Of a stretch of DNA of 64,000 nt, positions 11,246 to 21,264 are shown in pieces; within the stretch, counting starts at the first letter, position 1, and the number at the start of each line of letters is the position of its first letter. The translations under genes were made by a program, and so were the position numbers. Source of the DNA: Ichthyophis bannanicus (taxonomy: Eukaryota > Chordata > Amphibia > Gymnophiona > Ichthyophiidae); contig CM066034.1 in NCBI GenBank assembly GCA_033557465.1, forward strand, positions 989,001,637-989,065,636. The letters run 5' to 3'. The notes under the pieces were generated by a model, which worked only from the letters and a program-made list of their open reading frames with translations, was not told the DNA's origin and searched no databases.

Positions 11246-11432
11246 AAAGTGCTGTCAAGTCAATGCTGACTGTTTTTTTGAACAGGTATGATTGGAAGTA
11301 GATTGTCAGGCCTTTTCTTTTGGAGGGTAAAGTGACTTGCCCAAGGTCACAAGGAATGATAGTGGGAACTAAACCCTGATTTCTTGGGTACCAGGTTGTT
11401 GCTCTAACCACTAGGCTATGCCTCCACCCCAC
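11246..11432 (-). mobile_element. tRNA-derived SINE, antisense
   Basis: On the minus strand it begins near 11430 with a tRNA-like head: box A region TAGCCTAGTGGTTAGAGC and a decayed box B region GGGTTTAGTTCCC. The body then reads CTTGGGCAAGTCACTTTACC. The same head organisation appears in the SINE copies at 22171 and 30425. It is old and has no intact tail. Confidence 0.75.
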
Positions 11433-11919
11433 AGCTGTGGAAGGCGAATAATGGGGGAAGAGCTATTGGTGATACAGGGTAGGACTGTACCAAGCAAGAA
11501 ATGCGTCCTGGGCAACTGATGAATCTGGTGCCCCTCCACCTAGCTGCGTTCAGTAACTCACTGTGAGCTTCCTAGAAGCCCACTGATGATATCAGTACCC
11601 CGTTCTGTGCTTTCACCCTGTGCGGCCACACCACTCGAACAGCTCTTGGTACAGTCCTGATACAGGATTGGTGTCATCTCCCATGTTTCTAAGGATTCAG
11701 AGCTCAGCTCATGACTGGAGATGGCTACATGCTCTCGTTTACTTCCATTTGCTCATTACTAACTGTCACGGTCCCCAGTGACCACCCTGCCCTCGGCCTT
11801 CAGCACATACCTACACAAACACTGCATGTGAAGTCAGCATGCTACACCCCAAGGCTGGTCTCGTGGCAAAATTTCATGGCCCTTCACACAAGTACGATAG
11901 TACAGACTATCTCCTTCAC
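11433..11919. other. Unassigned DNA next to a candidate exon
   Basis: No repeat recognised. On the minus strand the stretch 11760-11919 would be the 3' untranslated part of the candidate exon, and a GTATGTGC donor-like site lies at about 11807-11814. Confidence 0.35.
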
Positions 11920-11976
11920 TCAGCAGTTTGCAATTTTCTGCATCTTCTGGACAACGTCTGTGTCCTTCACCAGCAC
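11920..11976 (-). other. Candidate terminal coding exon of a host gene (tentative)
   Basis: Just upstream on the minus strand is an acceptor-like pyrimidine tract (TTTTTTCTTTTGTATAAATC then CCTTCAG, ending at 11978). The next frame reads VLVKDTDVVQKMQKIANC and stops at TGA 11922-11920. Codon choice looks protein-like and there is no resemblance to the surrounding repeats. No upstream exon was identified and I do not recognise the protein. It could equally be chance, a processed-gene remnant or a noncoding exon. Confidence 0.22.
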
Positions 11977-14079
11977 CCTGAAGGGATTTATACAAAAGAA
12001 AAAACAGCAACAGAAATCCAGATGTGTGTGTGTGTGCGCGTGTATGTTTGGAAATGTGTTCAATTTGCATGTTGAAACACTCCTCAACACACATCTATCT
12101 ATGTTCACGCATGTCAGTGCACATACAGAAGCATAAAGATGTGTTTGTGTCTGTAAACAGAGTGCACAGCACGAACTACAGCTAACACCAGCAAGTCTAC
12201 AGCTCTCTGCTCTGCTGAAGTCTGGCCAGAGATCTGAAGCCCTCCTGGTTCCATAGGTGGAAAACCGGGCCGCCGTCTATCTGCACTCTAAGTCCTCCCA
12301 AAATGTGCATAACGGATCCCCTTCTCACTGTCAGCTCACTCTGAGACCCTTTTATAAGTCACTCCTGCAACCGACGACGTCTCTTATCATGTAAGCACTG
12401 CTTTGTGCATCTTTCTGTCTAGTAGGCAAACCTGTGCAGTACTAGGAACGCTCTTATACAATAAGAGACAGCATCAAGCGCACAACACAGCTCTGACATG
12501 AAATTATTTTTTTAAATATTATCTTACAAAGTGACCTGGGGAGATCACAGCCTGTAGTGGAACAAATAGCACTATCACCATTACACCACGTGCTGACACT
12601 CGACCAGAAATACAGGCAGCAAGGGTAGAGAATGGATCAATCTCGGCTGGAAGCTGCTGCTTCTGCTTTCTCGGTGACATCCTCGGAGACTGGGAAACCC
12701 ACAAACTCTGGCGTTTAATTCCAGAGCTGGAAAGGCGGCACAACTCGTCCTGGATGGCACCGGCACTGCGCCCATGTAATTATAAATAATTATGGCTGGA
12801 AGAGTTCCAGGTACAGGAATGAGCCCCATGAGTCACTGTCACCGTCACCACGGCTGCGAATCTGTTTACTTCAGTGTTGGCCACAATAAGCACAAGTTAA
12901 CTGAAGGGGTTTGATTCCGCTCCAAAAACTGAGTAACTGTCCATCTACTGCCTCAACCATCCCACACGTGCTACCTTATTGAATTCTTATAATCCTTTTA
13001 CACGTGTACTCTATTTTATGATTCATCTTATAATCTTTACATTATTCCTCCCCCTTTTGCAGGAGGGAACACTGTCTTGGGCAGGAAAACACTGTCTCTT
13101 TAATACACAGCTTTCTGGTGTGACCAGAGGGTGGTGCGTAGAGTTGGCAACATCACTTCACTAGGGCTGTGCCAGCTTCCCAAAAGGTCTCCCAGGATTT
13201 GCAGCACTCAAAGAGAAATATGCTGGACAAAGGGCTTAAACTGCTACTACAAGGGTGGTATATGGTTACTTCAGATGAGCCATTGTATAATATTCTATGT
13301 CCCGCCATCATGAGACAATGGGGTCATTCCCTTGGGTTGGACCATGCAGCATTGAATCTGCTTGGTGCGGTGATACAGGAGAGAGCACATTACCCTGTTC
13401 TCACACTGCTCCCCACCTCTGGTCCCAGATGTGGATTTCCATGTGCGTTTCCCCTACAGATCATGATGGAGCCTTCACTCAGCGGCCCGATGTCATTGGT
13501 CTGGGAGCACTAGGCAAACCTTCAGTCTTACACCTCTCAACAACATTTTGAAAATTAAACTCAGCAATCATGATTATCTAATTTGTGTGTGTGTGTGTGT
13601 GTGTGTGCCCACTCTCCCTGCAGGTAAAAGAATGTGCTGCTGTCTCTTTGCCTCCCCCCAGAAGCTGCGCCCTAGGCGATCACCTAGTCTTGCCTAAGTA
13701 TAGGGCTGGCCCTGTCTGGGAGTCACAACTGCTCAAATAGGAGTCACTATGCCTGTATACAGAAGTTGCACCCTCTGAAGTCTACTCCGTATTTTAAAAG
13801 ACGTGGATCCTATCAAATAATTAGACTTTTAGGCTGAGATCTCCCAAGCCTCCGAATGGCCCACAGATGACCTCATAAGAAATGGGATCCGATTGGTTCA
13901 CACAGCACTTGTGATGTCATTTGTAAACTGGCTGCCCTCCAGAGACTGGGTGGAACAATAGAATTGTAAAACTATCTTAACAATAGAAATATTCACTGGC
14001 CGGGGTGTATATTGTGCTTCACTCAAAGGACAAGTTTTTCTTTTATAAAGACCAATCCAGAGTATACATTTAAGATCTT
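11977..14079. other. Mostly unassigned DNA with a microsatellite
   Basis: I find no convincing gene. A short alternating TG/CG run occurs at about 12020-12046. A degraded hAT-like end (CTAGGCGATCACCTAG, then GGGCTGGCCCTG) is visible at about 13665-13716. The frame at 13169-13513 on the plus strand has no recognisable motif or splice context. Confidence 0.4.
13584..13607. repeat. (TG)n microsatellite
   Basis: Uninterrupted run of 12 TG dinucleotides. Confidence 0.95.
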
Positions 14080-14285
14080 TAAAGTCTGTCCCTCTATGCC
14101 TTATGAGGAAACTAATTGACCATTTTGGTAGTGGCCCTCTGCACAGACTCCATCCTGTTTATATCCTTTTGAAGATGTGGTCTCCAGAATTGCACACAAT
14201 AATCTAATTGAGGTCTCACCAAAGACTTATATAGAGGCACCATCACCTCCTTCTCCCCTCTGGCCATGCCTCTCCCTGTGCACCC
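14080..14285 (-). mobile_element. CR1 LINE fragment, antisense
   Basis: The minus strand carries a piece of the CR1 RT C-terminal region: the segment around 14180-14215 reads as the [12 protein letters not shown] motif seen intact near 22640. It ends at about 14285, where a separate sense CR1 copy begins. Confidence 0.6.
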
Positions 14286-14289
14286 AAGT

Positions 14290-15182
14290 TGTAACGAATA
14301 ACGAATGAGGTGATCAAATAACGAGTGAGGTCATCAAATCTGCAGATGACATAAATTATTCAAAGTTGTTAAAACTCAAGAGGATTGTGAAAAATTGCAA
14401 GAGGACCTTGATAAATTGGAAGACTTAAAGTTATGCGAGTAGGGAAGAACAACCCAAACTAGCAGAATACAAGGTTCCACATTAGGAATCACCACTCAGG
14501 AAAAGGATGTGGGCGTCATAATGGATAGTATGTTGAATCCCTCCACCCAATGTGCAGCAGCTGGCAAGAAAGCAAATAGATTTCTAGGAATCATAAGGAA
14601 AGGAACAGAGAATAAAGCAAAGGATATTATAATGCCTCTGTATCGCTCCATGATGTGACCGCACCTTGAATATTGTGGGCAATTCTGGGCGCCGTATCTT
14701 AAAATGGATATAGCAGAATGTGGAAAAGGGAGGGCTGAGAGGAGATATGATAGAGGTCTATGAAATAATGAATGGAGTGGAACGGGTGAATGTAGATCAG
14801 TTGTTTACATCTTCAAAAAGTAGAAAGACTAGGGGGCACGCAACGAAGCTACAATGTGGAACATTTAAGAACACGCGGAGAAAATATTTTTTCACTCAGC
14901 ACATGCCATAATCAAACTCTGAAATTCATTACCGGAGGATGAAGTAAAAGTTATTAGCATAGCTGGGTTCAAAACATGTTTAGAAGAGTTCCTGGAGGAC
15001 AAGTCCATAACCCATTATCAAAGAGGACTGGGGAAACTCACTGCTGAACCCTGGGACAAGCAGCATGGAATGTGTCTACCTTTGGGAATCCAGGCACCTG
15101 AGACATGTAATGGCCACTGTTGGAAACAGGATAATGGGCTTGATGGACCCTTGGTCTGACCCAGTGTGGCAGATCTTATGAG
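14290..15182 (+). mobile_element. CR1 LINE 3' portion, sense, decayed
   Basis: From about 14310 it parallels the better CR1 copy at 21965-23240. Landmarks are the RT segment GAGGTCATCAAATCTGCAGA (14325-14344), the [20 protein letters not shown] segment (14741-14800) and the CR1 3' end with TGATGGACCCTTGGTCTGAC around 15140-15159. It has internal deletions and stops and no complete domain. The final octamer repeats have been replaced by SINE sequence. Confidence 0.8.
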
Positions 15183-15362
15183 TAACCCAATGGCTTAAGA
15201 AGCAGGCTGAGAGCCAGGCTTTGAATCCCACTACTGCACCTTCTGATCATAAGCAAATCATTTAACCCTCCATTGCCTCAAGTACAAACCTTAGATTGTA
15301 AGCCTTCTGGGGACAGGAAAACCTACTATATATGAATGTAACTTGCCTTGATCTTCTGAGAA
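15183..15362 (+). mobile_element. tRNA-derived SINE split by DIRS-C
   Basis: Diverged SINE: a head region with CAATGGCTTAAGAAGCAGG and a box-B-like CTTTGAATCCC, then a body with ATTTAACCCTCCATTGCCTC and a LINE-like tail (TTAGATTGTAAGCCTTCTGG). The tail is cut at 15362 by DIRS-C and resumes at 21233 with AAAGCATGAGCTAAATCC. Joining the flanks gives a continuous tail with no target duplication. Confidence 0.65.
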
Positions 15363-15553
15363 AGCATAGTTACTCACCTGTAACAGGTGATCTCCGGGAA
15401 CAGAAGGAATTTAGTCTTCACATATGGGTATCGTTGGTACCGACGGAGCCTGCGCGGGAACGCTCCACAGCGTCCAATAGGAAAGCTATTGGGAGCATCC
15501 CACAGCGCCTGCGTGCTGCCTTCCTGCCTTTCCCAACTGTCCCTCTCCAGTTG
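15363..15553 (-). repeat. DIRS-C 3' terminal inverted repeat with 27-nt extension
   Basis: From 15390 (ATCTCCGGGAACAG) onward it is the inverted counterpart of 21070-21232. The first 27 bases (15363-15389) have no partner at the other terminus and include the palindrome CACCTGTAACAGGTG. Unequal ITRs of this kind are known for DIRS-1-type elements. Confidence 0.85.
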
Positions 15554-15647
15554 AGTTTAAAGCTGAGACAAAAGAGAAAGGGAAAGAGAGAAAAAGAGAG
15601 AGAGAGATAGAGAGATACAACACCTAGGGGAGGTGGGTGGGTTGTGA

Positions 15648-15749
15648 AGACTAAATTCCTGCTGTTCCCGGAGATCACCTGTTACAGGTGAGTAACTATG
15701 CTATCTCCAGGAACAAGCAGAAATGTAGTCTTCACATATGGGGACTCCC
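15648..15749 (-). repeat. DIRS-C internal complementary region
   Basis: The first part (15648-15707) is the reverse complement of the 3' terminus at 15363-15421. The second part (15708-15749) is complementary to the 5' terminus at 21191-21232. Together they form a bridge across both ends, the template arrangement thought to allow DIRS elements to complete circular cDNA. Confidence 0.85.
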
Positions 15750-15860
15750 TAGCTGCAGATGCCAGGGAGAAGGCCCCAGAAGTTGTGTGACCTTGTGAAA
15801 GGGCTCCATTTCCCCCCATGGATCTCTGGCATCCTACCAGGGATGGTGGGTAGGAGATGA

Positions 15861-16803
15861 TTAAGTATGAAACAAGTGTTGAAGAACAGCCTGACCAAAC
15901 AAGGCATCCCTGTGAGAGTCCTTGTCTAAGCAATAATGGGCTGTGAAGGTATGAACCGAAGCCCAAGTAGCTTCTTGACAGATGTCGTCAATAGGCACAG
16001 AGTAAAGATGAGCCATTGAGGCTGCCATGGCTCTCACATTATGAGCTGTGACATGGCCTTCAAGAGGAAGTTTCTTACTCTCATAGGCAAAAGACATACA
16101 CTGTGCAATCCAGCTGAACAGTGTTCTTTTGGAGACTGGAAGTCCCAAATGACTAGGATCAAAAGCAACGAACAGTTGAGAGGACTTTCTATGTTGCTGT
16201 GTCCTTTGCAAGTAAAAGGACAAAGCTCTTTTACAGTCCAAAGTATGAAGATTCCTCTCTGCATTTGAGGCGTGAGGCCTTAGAAAGAGTACAGGAAGGT
16301 AAACCGCTTTGTTTAAATGAAAAGGCGATACCACCTTTGGCATAAAGTGTGGATGAGTCCTAAAGACTACCTTATCATGATGGAACCTTGTAAAAGGAGA
16401 ATCAGCCACCAACGATTGCAATTCACTGATGCGATGTGCTGATGTGATTCCAATAAGATAGATAACCTTCCAGGAAAGGAATTTCAAAGAGGTAGTGGCT
16501 AATGGTTCAAAGGGCGGTTTCATGAGCTGCCCAAGTACCAGATTTAAGTCCCATGCCACCGGTGGTGGCTGAATGGGAGGTTTAGTTAAAAGAAGGCCTC
16601 TCATAAATCTCGCTATGAGAGAAAAAAGTTGTCCATTTAGAGGCTTGAAAGAAGCTGCAATAGCACTCAAATGGACTCTCACTGAATTTGTCTTAAGCCC
16701 TGCATTTGATAAATGAAGGAGATACTCCAGTAATCATTCCAGAGGTATCGTAAGAGAGTTAAAACCCTTCTGCGAGCTTCATACCAGGATATCCTTTATC
16801 AGA
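15861..16803 (-). CDS. DIRS-C tyrosine recombinase
   Basis: Integrase of the element, expected to insert circular cDNA by a tyrosine-recombinase reaction in the nucleus. The frame from GTG 16682 is open for 273 codons and the same reading continues upstream to about 16740. Numbering from 16682, catalytic-type residues are Arg84 (SAHRISEL), His214 and Arg217 (HNVR), Trp240/His244, and the nucleophile Tyr250 (FTAHYCLD). The stop is at 15861. The start is unclear because DIRS recombinases are often expressed from overlapping or fused frames and a LINE tail is inserted just upstream. Its intactness contrasts with the broken RT in the same copy. The DIRS-D recombinase is the nearest relative here. 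Confidence 0.8.
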
Positions 16804-16809
16804 TAACCC

Positions 16810-16975
16810 TGCATTGTATTTAGTTTCCCCTACTTCGCCAAGTTATACTTCCTGTTAAATGTAACGACCAGACACGTGTAAACTGTCGGATGTTTTCTGT
16901 TCAATGTAAACCGCGCTGATGTCTAATAGTGCGGTATATAAGAATTGTTAATAAATAATAATAAATAAAATAAAC
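16810..16975 (+). mobile_element. Short LINE/SINE 3' tail inserted in DIRS-C
   Basis: About 165 bases ending in an AATAATAATAAATAAAATAA tract, preceded by GCGGTATATAAGAATTG, the tail type shared by L2-like LINEs and SINEs in this window. It interrupts the coding sequence after the segment RRSYAFKWIR. The left boundary is uncertain by some tens of bases. Confidence 0.65.
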
Positions 16976-18870
16976 CTTATCCATTTAAATGCATAAGAGC
17001 GTCTTGTGGAAGGCTTCCTGGAAGCATAAAGGATATCCTTTACCTGCTGGGAAAGGTTAAGACCGTGAAGTTCTAGGCTTTCAGCAACCAGGCCCTGAGA
17101 TGCAGAGACTGGGGACTGGGATGCCACAGCATCCCATCCTCTTGAGAAAGGAGATTTGGAGCAGATCCTAACTCCAGAGGCAGGGCTTGAGAGAGATGTA
17201 GGAGCAGAGGGTACCACATTTGCCATGGCCAACATGGAGCTATGAGGATCATATGACCTATGTCTCTCTGAAGCTTCAACAGGGTTTTGGGAATTAGGGG
17301 AATGGGTGGAAAGGCTTACAGGAAGTCCTGACCCCAATGGAGGAGGAAAGCATCCCTGGCCTGACAACCCTGAGCCGGAATTCTGGAACAGAACCGGGGA
17401 AGTTTGGCATTCAGCGGACTTGCAAAGAGGTCTATGTCCGGGGATCCCCAAATTTGAAAACGTTTGGCCACCTGGTCTGCATGGAGAGACCATTCGTGTG
17501 GATGCAGAACTTGACTGAGTCTGTCTGCCCAAGAGTTTTGAATGCCTGGAAGATACACCGCAAGGAGATGAATCTGATGCTCTCTGGCGAGGGCCCATAG
17601 TCGCAAAGCTTCGTTGCAGAGCAACAGAGAGTCTGTTCCGTCCTGCTTGTTCACATAGAACAGGGCTACTTGATTGTCCATTTGAACTAGGACTGTCTTG
17701 TAGCTGAGCTGGGTGTGAAATACTCAAAGAGCAAGGAAGACTGCTCTGAGTTCCAGGAGATTGATGTGTAGATAGGCCTCCTGTGGAGTCCAGGTACCCT
17801 GGGTAGAGAGGCCTTGCAGGTGGGCTCCCCAATCCACCTGTGAAGCATCTGTTGTTAGAGTGGCTTGGGGTGGGGGTTGCTGAAAAGGAGACCCCACCAA
17901 AAGGTTTTTGGGTGACTTCATTGGAAGGACAAAATAAGGCGATCTGAGTTTGCTATTTTGTCTGACAGGTAACCTGACGCCTGAGTCCACTGAGTGGATA
18001 GGCTCCACCGGGCTACCCTCATCTGGAGACGAGCATAAGGAACCACATGCACGGTGGATGTCATGTGGCCTAGCAACTGTAACATTTCCCGAGCAGTGAG
18101 GTGAGGTTTTAGCACTGCTTGGGAAGCTAACTGCACAATGCGAAAGCAGAGGGGCTGTGGAAGGTAGGCCCTTGTCTGTCTGGTATCCAGAAGAGCTCCT
18201 ATAAACTCTAGGGATTGAGTGGGAGCAAGGTTGGACTTTGGGAAGTTTATGACAAGTCCCAAATACTGAAGGAGGCGCATTGTGCGAGAGAGAGCAACCC
18301 TGGCCTCTGGCTCTAAAGGGGCTCAAATGAGCCAGTCGTCTAAGTAAGGGAAGACGAATATTCCCAGGGTGTGGAGAAATGCTGCCCCCCACAGCCATGC
18401 ATTTTGGGAACACCCTTGGAGCAGAGGCCAGGCCAAAAGGAAGAACCCTGTATTGGTAGTGCTTCCCTTGAAACAGAAAGCGAAGGAACCTTTGGTGAGT
18501 TGGATGGATGAGAACATGAGTGTACGCTTCCTTGAGATCTAGATCTAGAGAACAAAGCCAATCCTGACTCTGAAGGTATGGCAGCAGAGTTCCAAGAGAA
18601 ATCATTTTGAACTTCTCTTTGAACAGGAATTTGTTCAATTCTCTGAGGTCTAAAATGGGTCTATGTTCTCCTGTTTTCTTTGGAATAAGGAAACAGGGGG
18701 AGTAAAACCCTGTACCCCGTTGGGGAATGGGTACCTCTTCTATTGCCCCTTGAGCAAGGAGCACAGTGACCTCTTGACCTAACTGGTCATTGAGAGAGGT
18801 CTGAGAATTGAACTGTCTTACCATTGTAGGAGGGGGCATGCTGAGGAAATGAAGCTTGTACCCCTCTCTT
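16976..18870 (-). pseudogene. DIRS-C reverse transcriptase / RNase H / MT-like region
   Basis: RT starts around 18839 with RQFNSQTSLNDQ, then LDLRELNKF (about 18640), SLDLDLKEAYTHV (about 18535) and YLDDWLI (18326-18346). The frame has an extra base near 18387 in a C-run, and returns to the other frame near 17915. Immediately after YLDDWLI there is an in-frame TGA that DIRS-B shares. RNase H acidic residues are visible in TTDASQ (17845-17860), LELRAV (about 17740-17760), MDNQVA (17664-17681) and WADRLS (about 17510-17530). One further TGA near 17727 sits where DIRS-B has CGA. The methyltransferase-like part follows (DLFASPLNAKLPRFCSR, about 17390-17445). Confidence 0.82.
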
Positions 18871-18999
18871 ACAATAGACAGAGTCCAATTTTCTGCTATT
18901 ATCTGACCCCATCTGGAGGCAAAATGACATAACCTTCCTGGGATGGTGGAGGGTTCTGGGCCGTTCAGGGCCAGGAAGGCAAAGTTCTCTAGATAGGAG

Positions 19000-20838
19000 T
19001 CAAAGCCCCTGTGGAGGCTGAGTCTGCTGAGCAGGTTGAGGCTTAGCTGCTTTTGGCTTCCTTTGTTGCCTAGGTTGTTGGTGCTGTCCCTTTTGGGCAG
19101 ACTGACCTAAACGATGTCCCTGTTGGGTTTAGGAAGGATAAAACCTTTTCTTCTTGCTGAAGAAAGGTTTCTTAGAGGATCTTTTCCTCGCAGGATCAGC
19201 TGTAGATTTAGACAATCTATCCAAAGTAATATTGTCAGCATCTATCTCATTAGCCTTTTCCTAAAAATTCTTGCCAAAGAGATTCTCTCCTGTGCAAGGT
19301 ATATTCCCTAGTTTGTCCTGTACCCAGATTTCCAAGTCAGATGCCTGGAGCCAGGCAATCCTACGTGCACCTATGGCAATGGCAGAGGTTCTGCTTATGC
19401 ATTCAAAGCAGTCAAAGACTGCACAATTCACATCCTGAGCACGTTTGACAAGAGCAAGATAATCTTGCCTTTTATCATCAAGAAGGAGAGGGCTCATAAG
19501 CTCCAAATCTCCTGTGATTTAAGGAACAATCCCATATACAAGATATAGGAACTGATCCTAGCAGAAAGCATGGAAGCCTGGAAGGATCGACGTCCAAAGG
19601 CGTCAAGAGTCCTACACTCACTTCCTGGAGGATTAGATGCATGCCTTTTTGCACTCTTTATCCGTCTCATGGCTGATTCCACCACCATGGAATGGTGTGG
19701 TAATTGAGTCTTCTGAAACCCAGGACAAGGAGGAACTCGATACATGGTGTCGAGTCTTTGAGAGTGAGGAGATGTGGTCAGAAGTGTTTCCCACATCCTT
19801 AACATGAGATCATGCAAGATCTCATGAATAGGTAAGGTAGCTGCCTCCTTGGGAGCTTTAGAGTACTGTAGGATTTCTAATTCCTTTGCCCTAGGCTCTT
19901 TTTCAGGAGCCACTGTGATGGAAAGACCTCGGGCCACATCTCGGATAAAATCCTGAAAGGTCATATCCTCCGGTGGAGACATCCTATGCTGAGGATAGGA
20001 GGAATCCTCAGGAAGAAGTACTTTGGTATCAGCAGAGCTTTCAGAGTCTTCAGACTCAACCGAGGATTCGAAGTATCTCTGATCCGGGTGATCGTGCAAG
20101 GCACGGTATTGGTACTGATCGAAGTTGGCATCGGGGTGATCCGGTACTGACTTGTCAATGCCAGATAGACACATGACTTGGTCCCGGTAGCGTACCTGCC
20201 GATGTTGATGCAGTCGGTGCCGGTACCGGAGTCGGTGCCGGTACCGGTTGAATTGTCTGAAGCGGTTTCAGGGGCATCGAGGCCATGAGAAGAGCCGCCA
20301 GACTGCGTTTAATAGCCAAGAATCTCTGGTCTATCGACGCTGCCGATGCTTGGGTGTCGGTGCCGGATGAGGCAGCCGGAACCCCAGAGCATGGTACCAG
20401 TAGTTCTGCTGAGGTTGAAGCCTCGAGAACATCCTGGAGCCCCGTTATTGCTTTGGAAGCCGAAGCCTCCCGCCGGAGTAATTTTGCCGGTGAAAATCCC
20501 TCAAGGGCAACGCCAGAGGCATCTCAATGTTTAGAAGGAGATCGACCCTTTAAGGACCGGCTAGATTTATGTTTTGTTTTGTTACCTGAGATCCATGGGA
20601 GGAAGACGAAGCCCTGGAAGACGTTGATGCCACGGAGGCTGCATCAGAGGGAAAAAGGTTGCCAAAGTTTAGCAGCTCGGTTTTGCCGGCCCCTTTTCAA
20701 CATCATCCCACAGGCAACACACTCTGAAATAGAGTGGTCAGGACCTAAACATTTGAGGCACCACTCATGGGTGTCGGTGACGGAGATGGTACCGCCACAC
20801 TTAGAACACTTTTTAAAACCCGAAGCAGGTTTTTCCAT
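19000..20838 (-). pseudogene. gag: DIRS-C gag (broken)
   Basis: The start ATG is at 20838-20836 (MEKPASGFKKC). The Cys cluster is CSKC, HEWCLKCLGPDH, then CVAC at about residues 11-45. The first frame ends near 20644 after 65 codons. The remainder continues in other frames: a Pro/Val-rich GGTACCG-coded stretch around 20215-20250, the conserved middle segment DFIRDVARGLSITV (about 19910-19950), and the Lys/Gln-rich C-terminus near 19040-19130. By its position and Cys motifs it is Gag-like; no enzyme motif is present. It needs at least two frame changes to be read through. Confidence 0.75.
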
Positions 20839-21069
20839 TTTGAGGAAAAAACGGGGCCTAGTGCCCAAAATGGCACGCGGCACCTGAGGAGAAAATTACT
20901 GGAAAAGACTCCAGAAAGAAAGTTTATTTTTTTTTTTTAAAAGAAAAGATCCACCGGCGGTACCTGTGTAGCGTCAAGGGAAGGCAGATGCAACCACAAA
21001 AAAAGAATAAGGGAATTTTTTTCTGCAGTGACAGGATGTGCGACCTGTTGGCTCCACGGAAAACGAAGA

Positions 21070-21232
21070 ACTGGAGAGTGACAGTTGGGAAAGACAGGAA
21101 GGCAGCACGCAGGCGCTGTGGGATGCTCCCAAAAGCTTTCCTATTGGACGCTGGGGAGCGTTCCCGTGCAGGCTCCGTCGGTACAGACGATACCCATATG
21201 TAAAGACTACATTCCTGCTTGTTCCTGGAGAT
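21070..21232 (-). repeat. DIRS-C 5' terminal inverted repeat
   Basis: Inverted counterpart of 15390-15553 with a modest number of mismatches; it ends TTCCTGGAGAT at 21232. Similar arms terminate DIRS-A (1105) and DIRS-B (5347). Confidence 0.88.
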
Positions 21233-21264
21233 AAAGCATGAGCTAAATCCAATTCCTTTTCCCT

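Larger units (their letters stand above)
15363..21232 (-). mobile_element. DIRS-C: complete DIRS-type retrotransposon
   Basis: Full-length tyrosine-recombinase retrotransposon of 5870 bp on the minus strand. Order: 5' inverted repeat (21070-21232), gag, RT-RNase H, methyltransferase-like region, tyrosine recombinase, internal complementary region (15648-15749), 3' inverted repeat (15363-15553). Ends were set with the internal region, whose complement reads CTGGAGAT joined to AGCATAGTTACTC; the same two ends occur at 21232 and 15363. The host flank is an SINE tail and I see no certain target duplication, as expected for recombinase-mediated insertion. A LINE tail (about 16810-16975) interrupts it. 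Confidence 0.9.

Noticed and set aside
11711..12136. 141-codon plus-strand open frame
   Set aside because: It runs through a CGTGTG-type simple run and lies antisense to the better exon candidate; likely a shadow.
13169..13513. 114-codon plus-strand open frame
   Set aside because: Apparent protein-like composition but no motif, and the adjacent DNA shows no exon signals.
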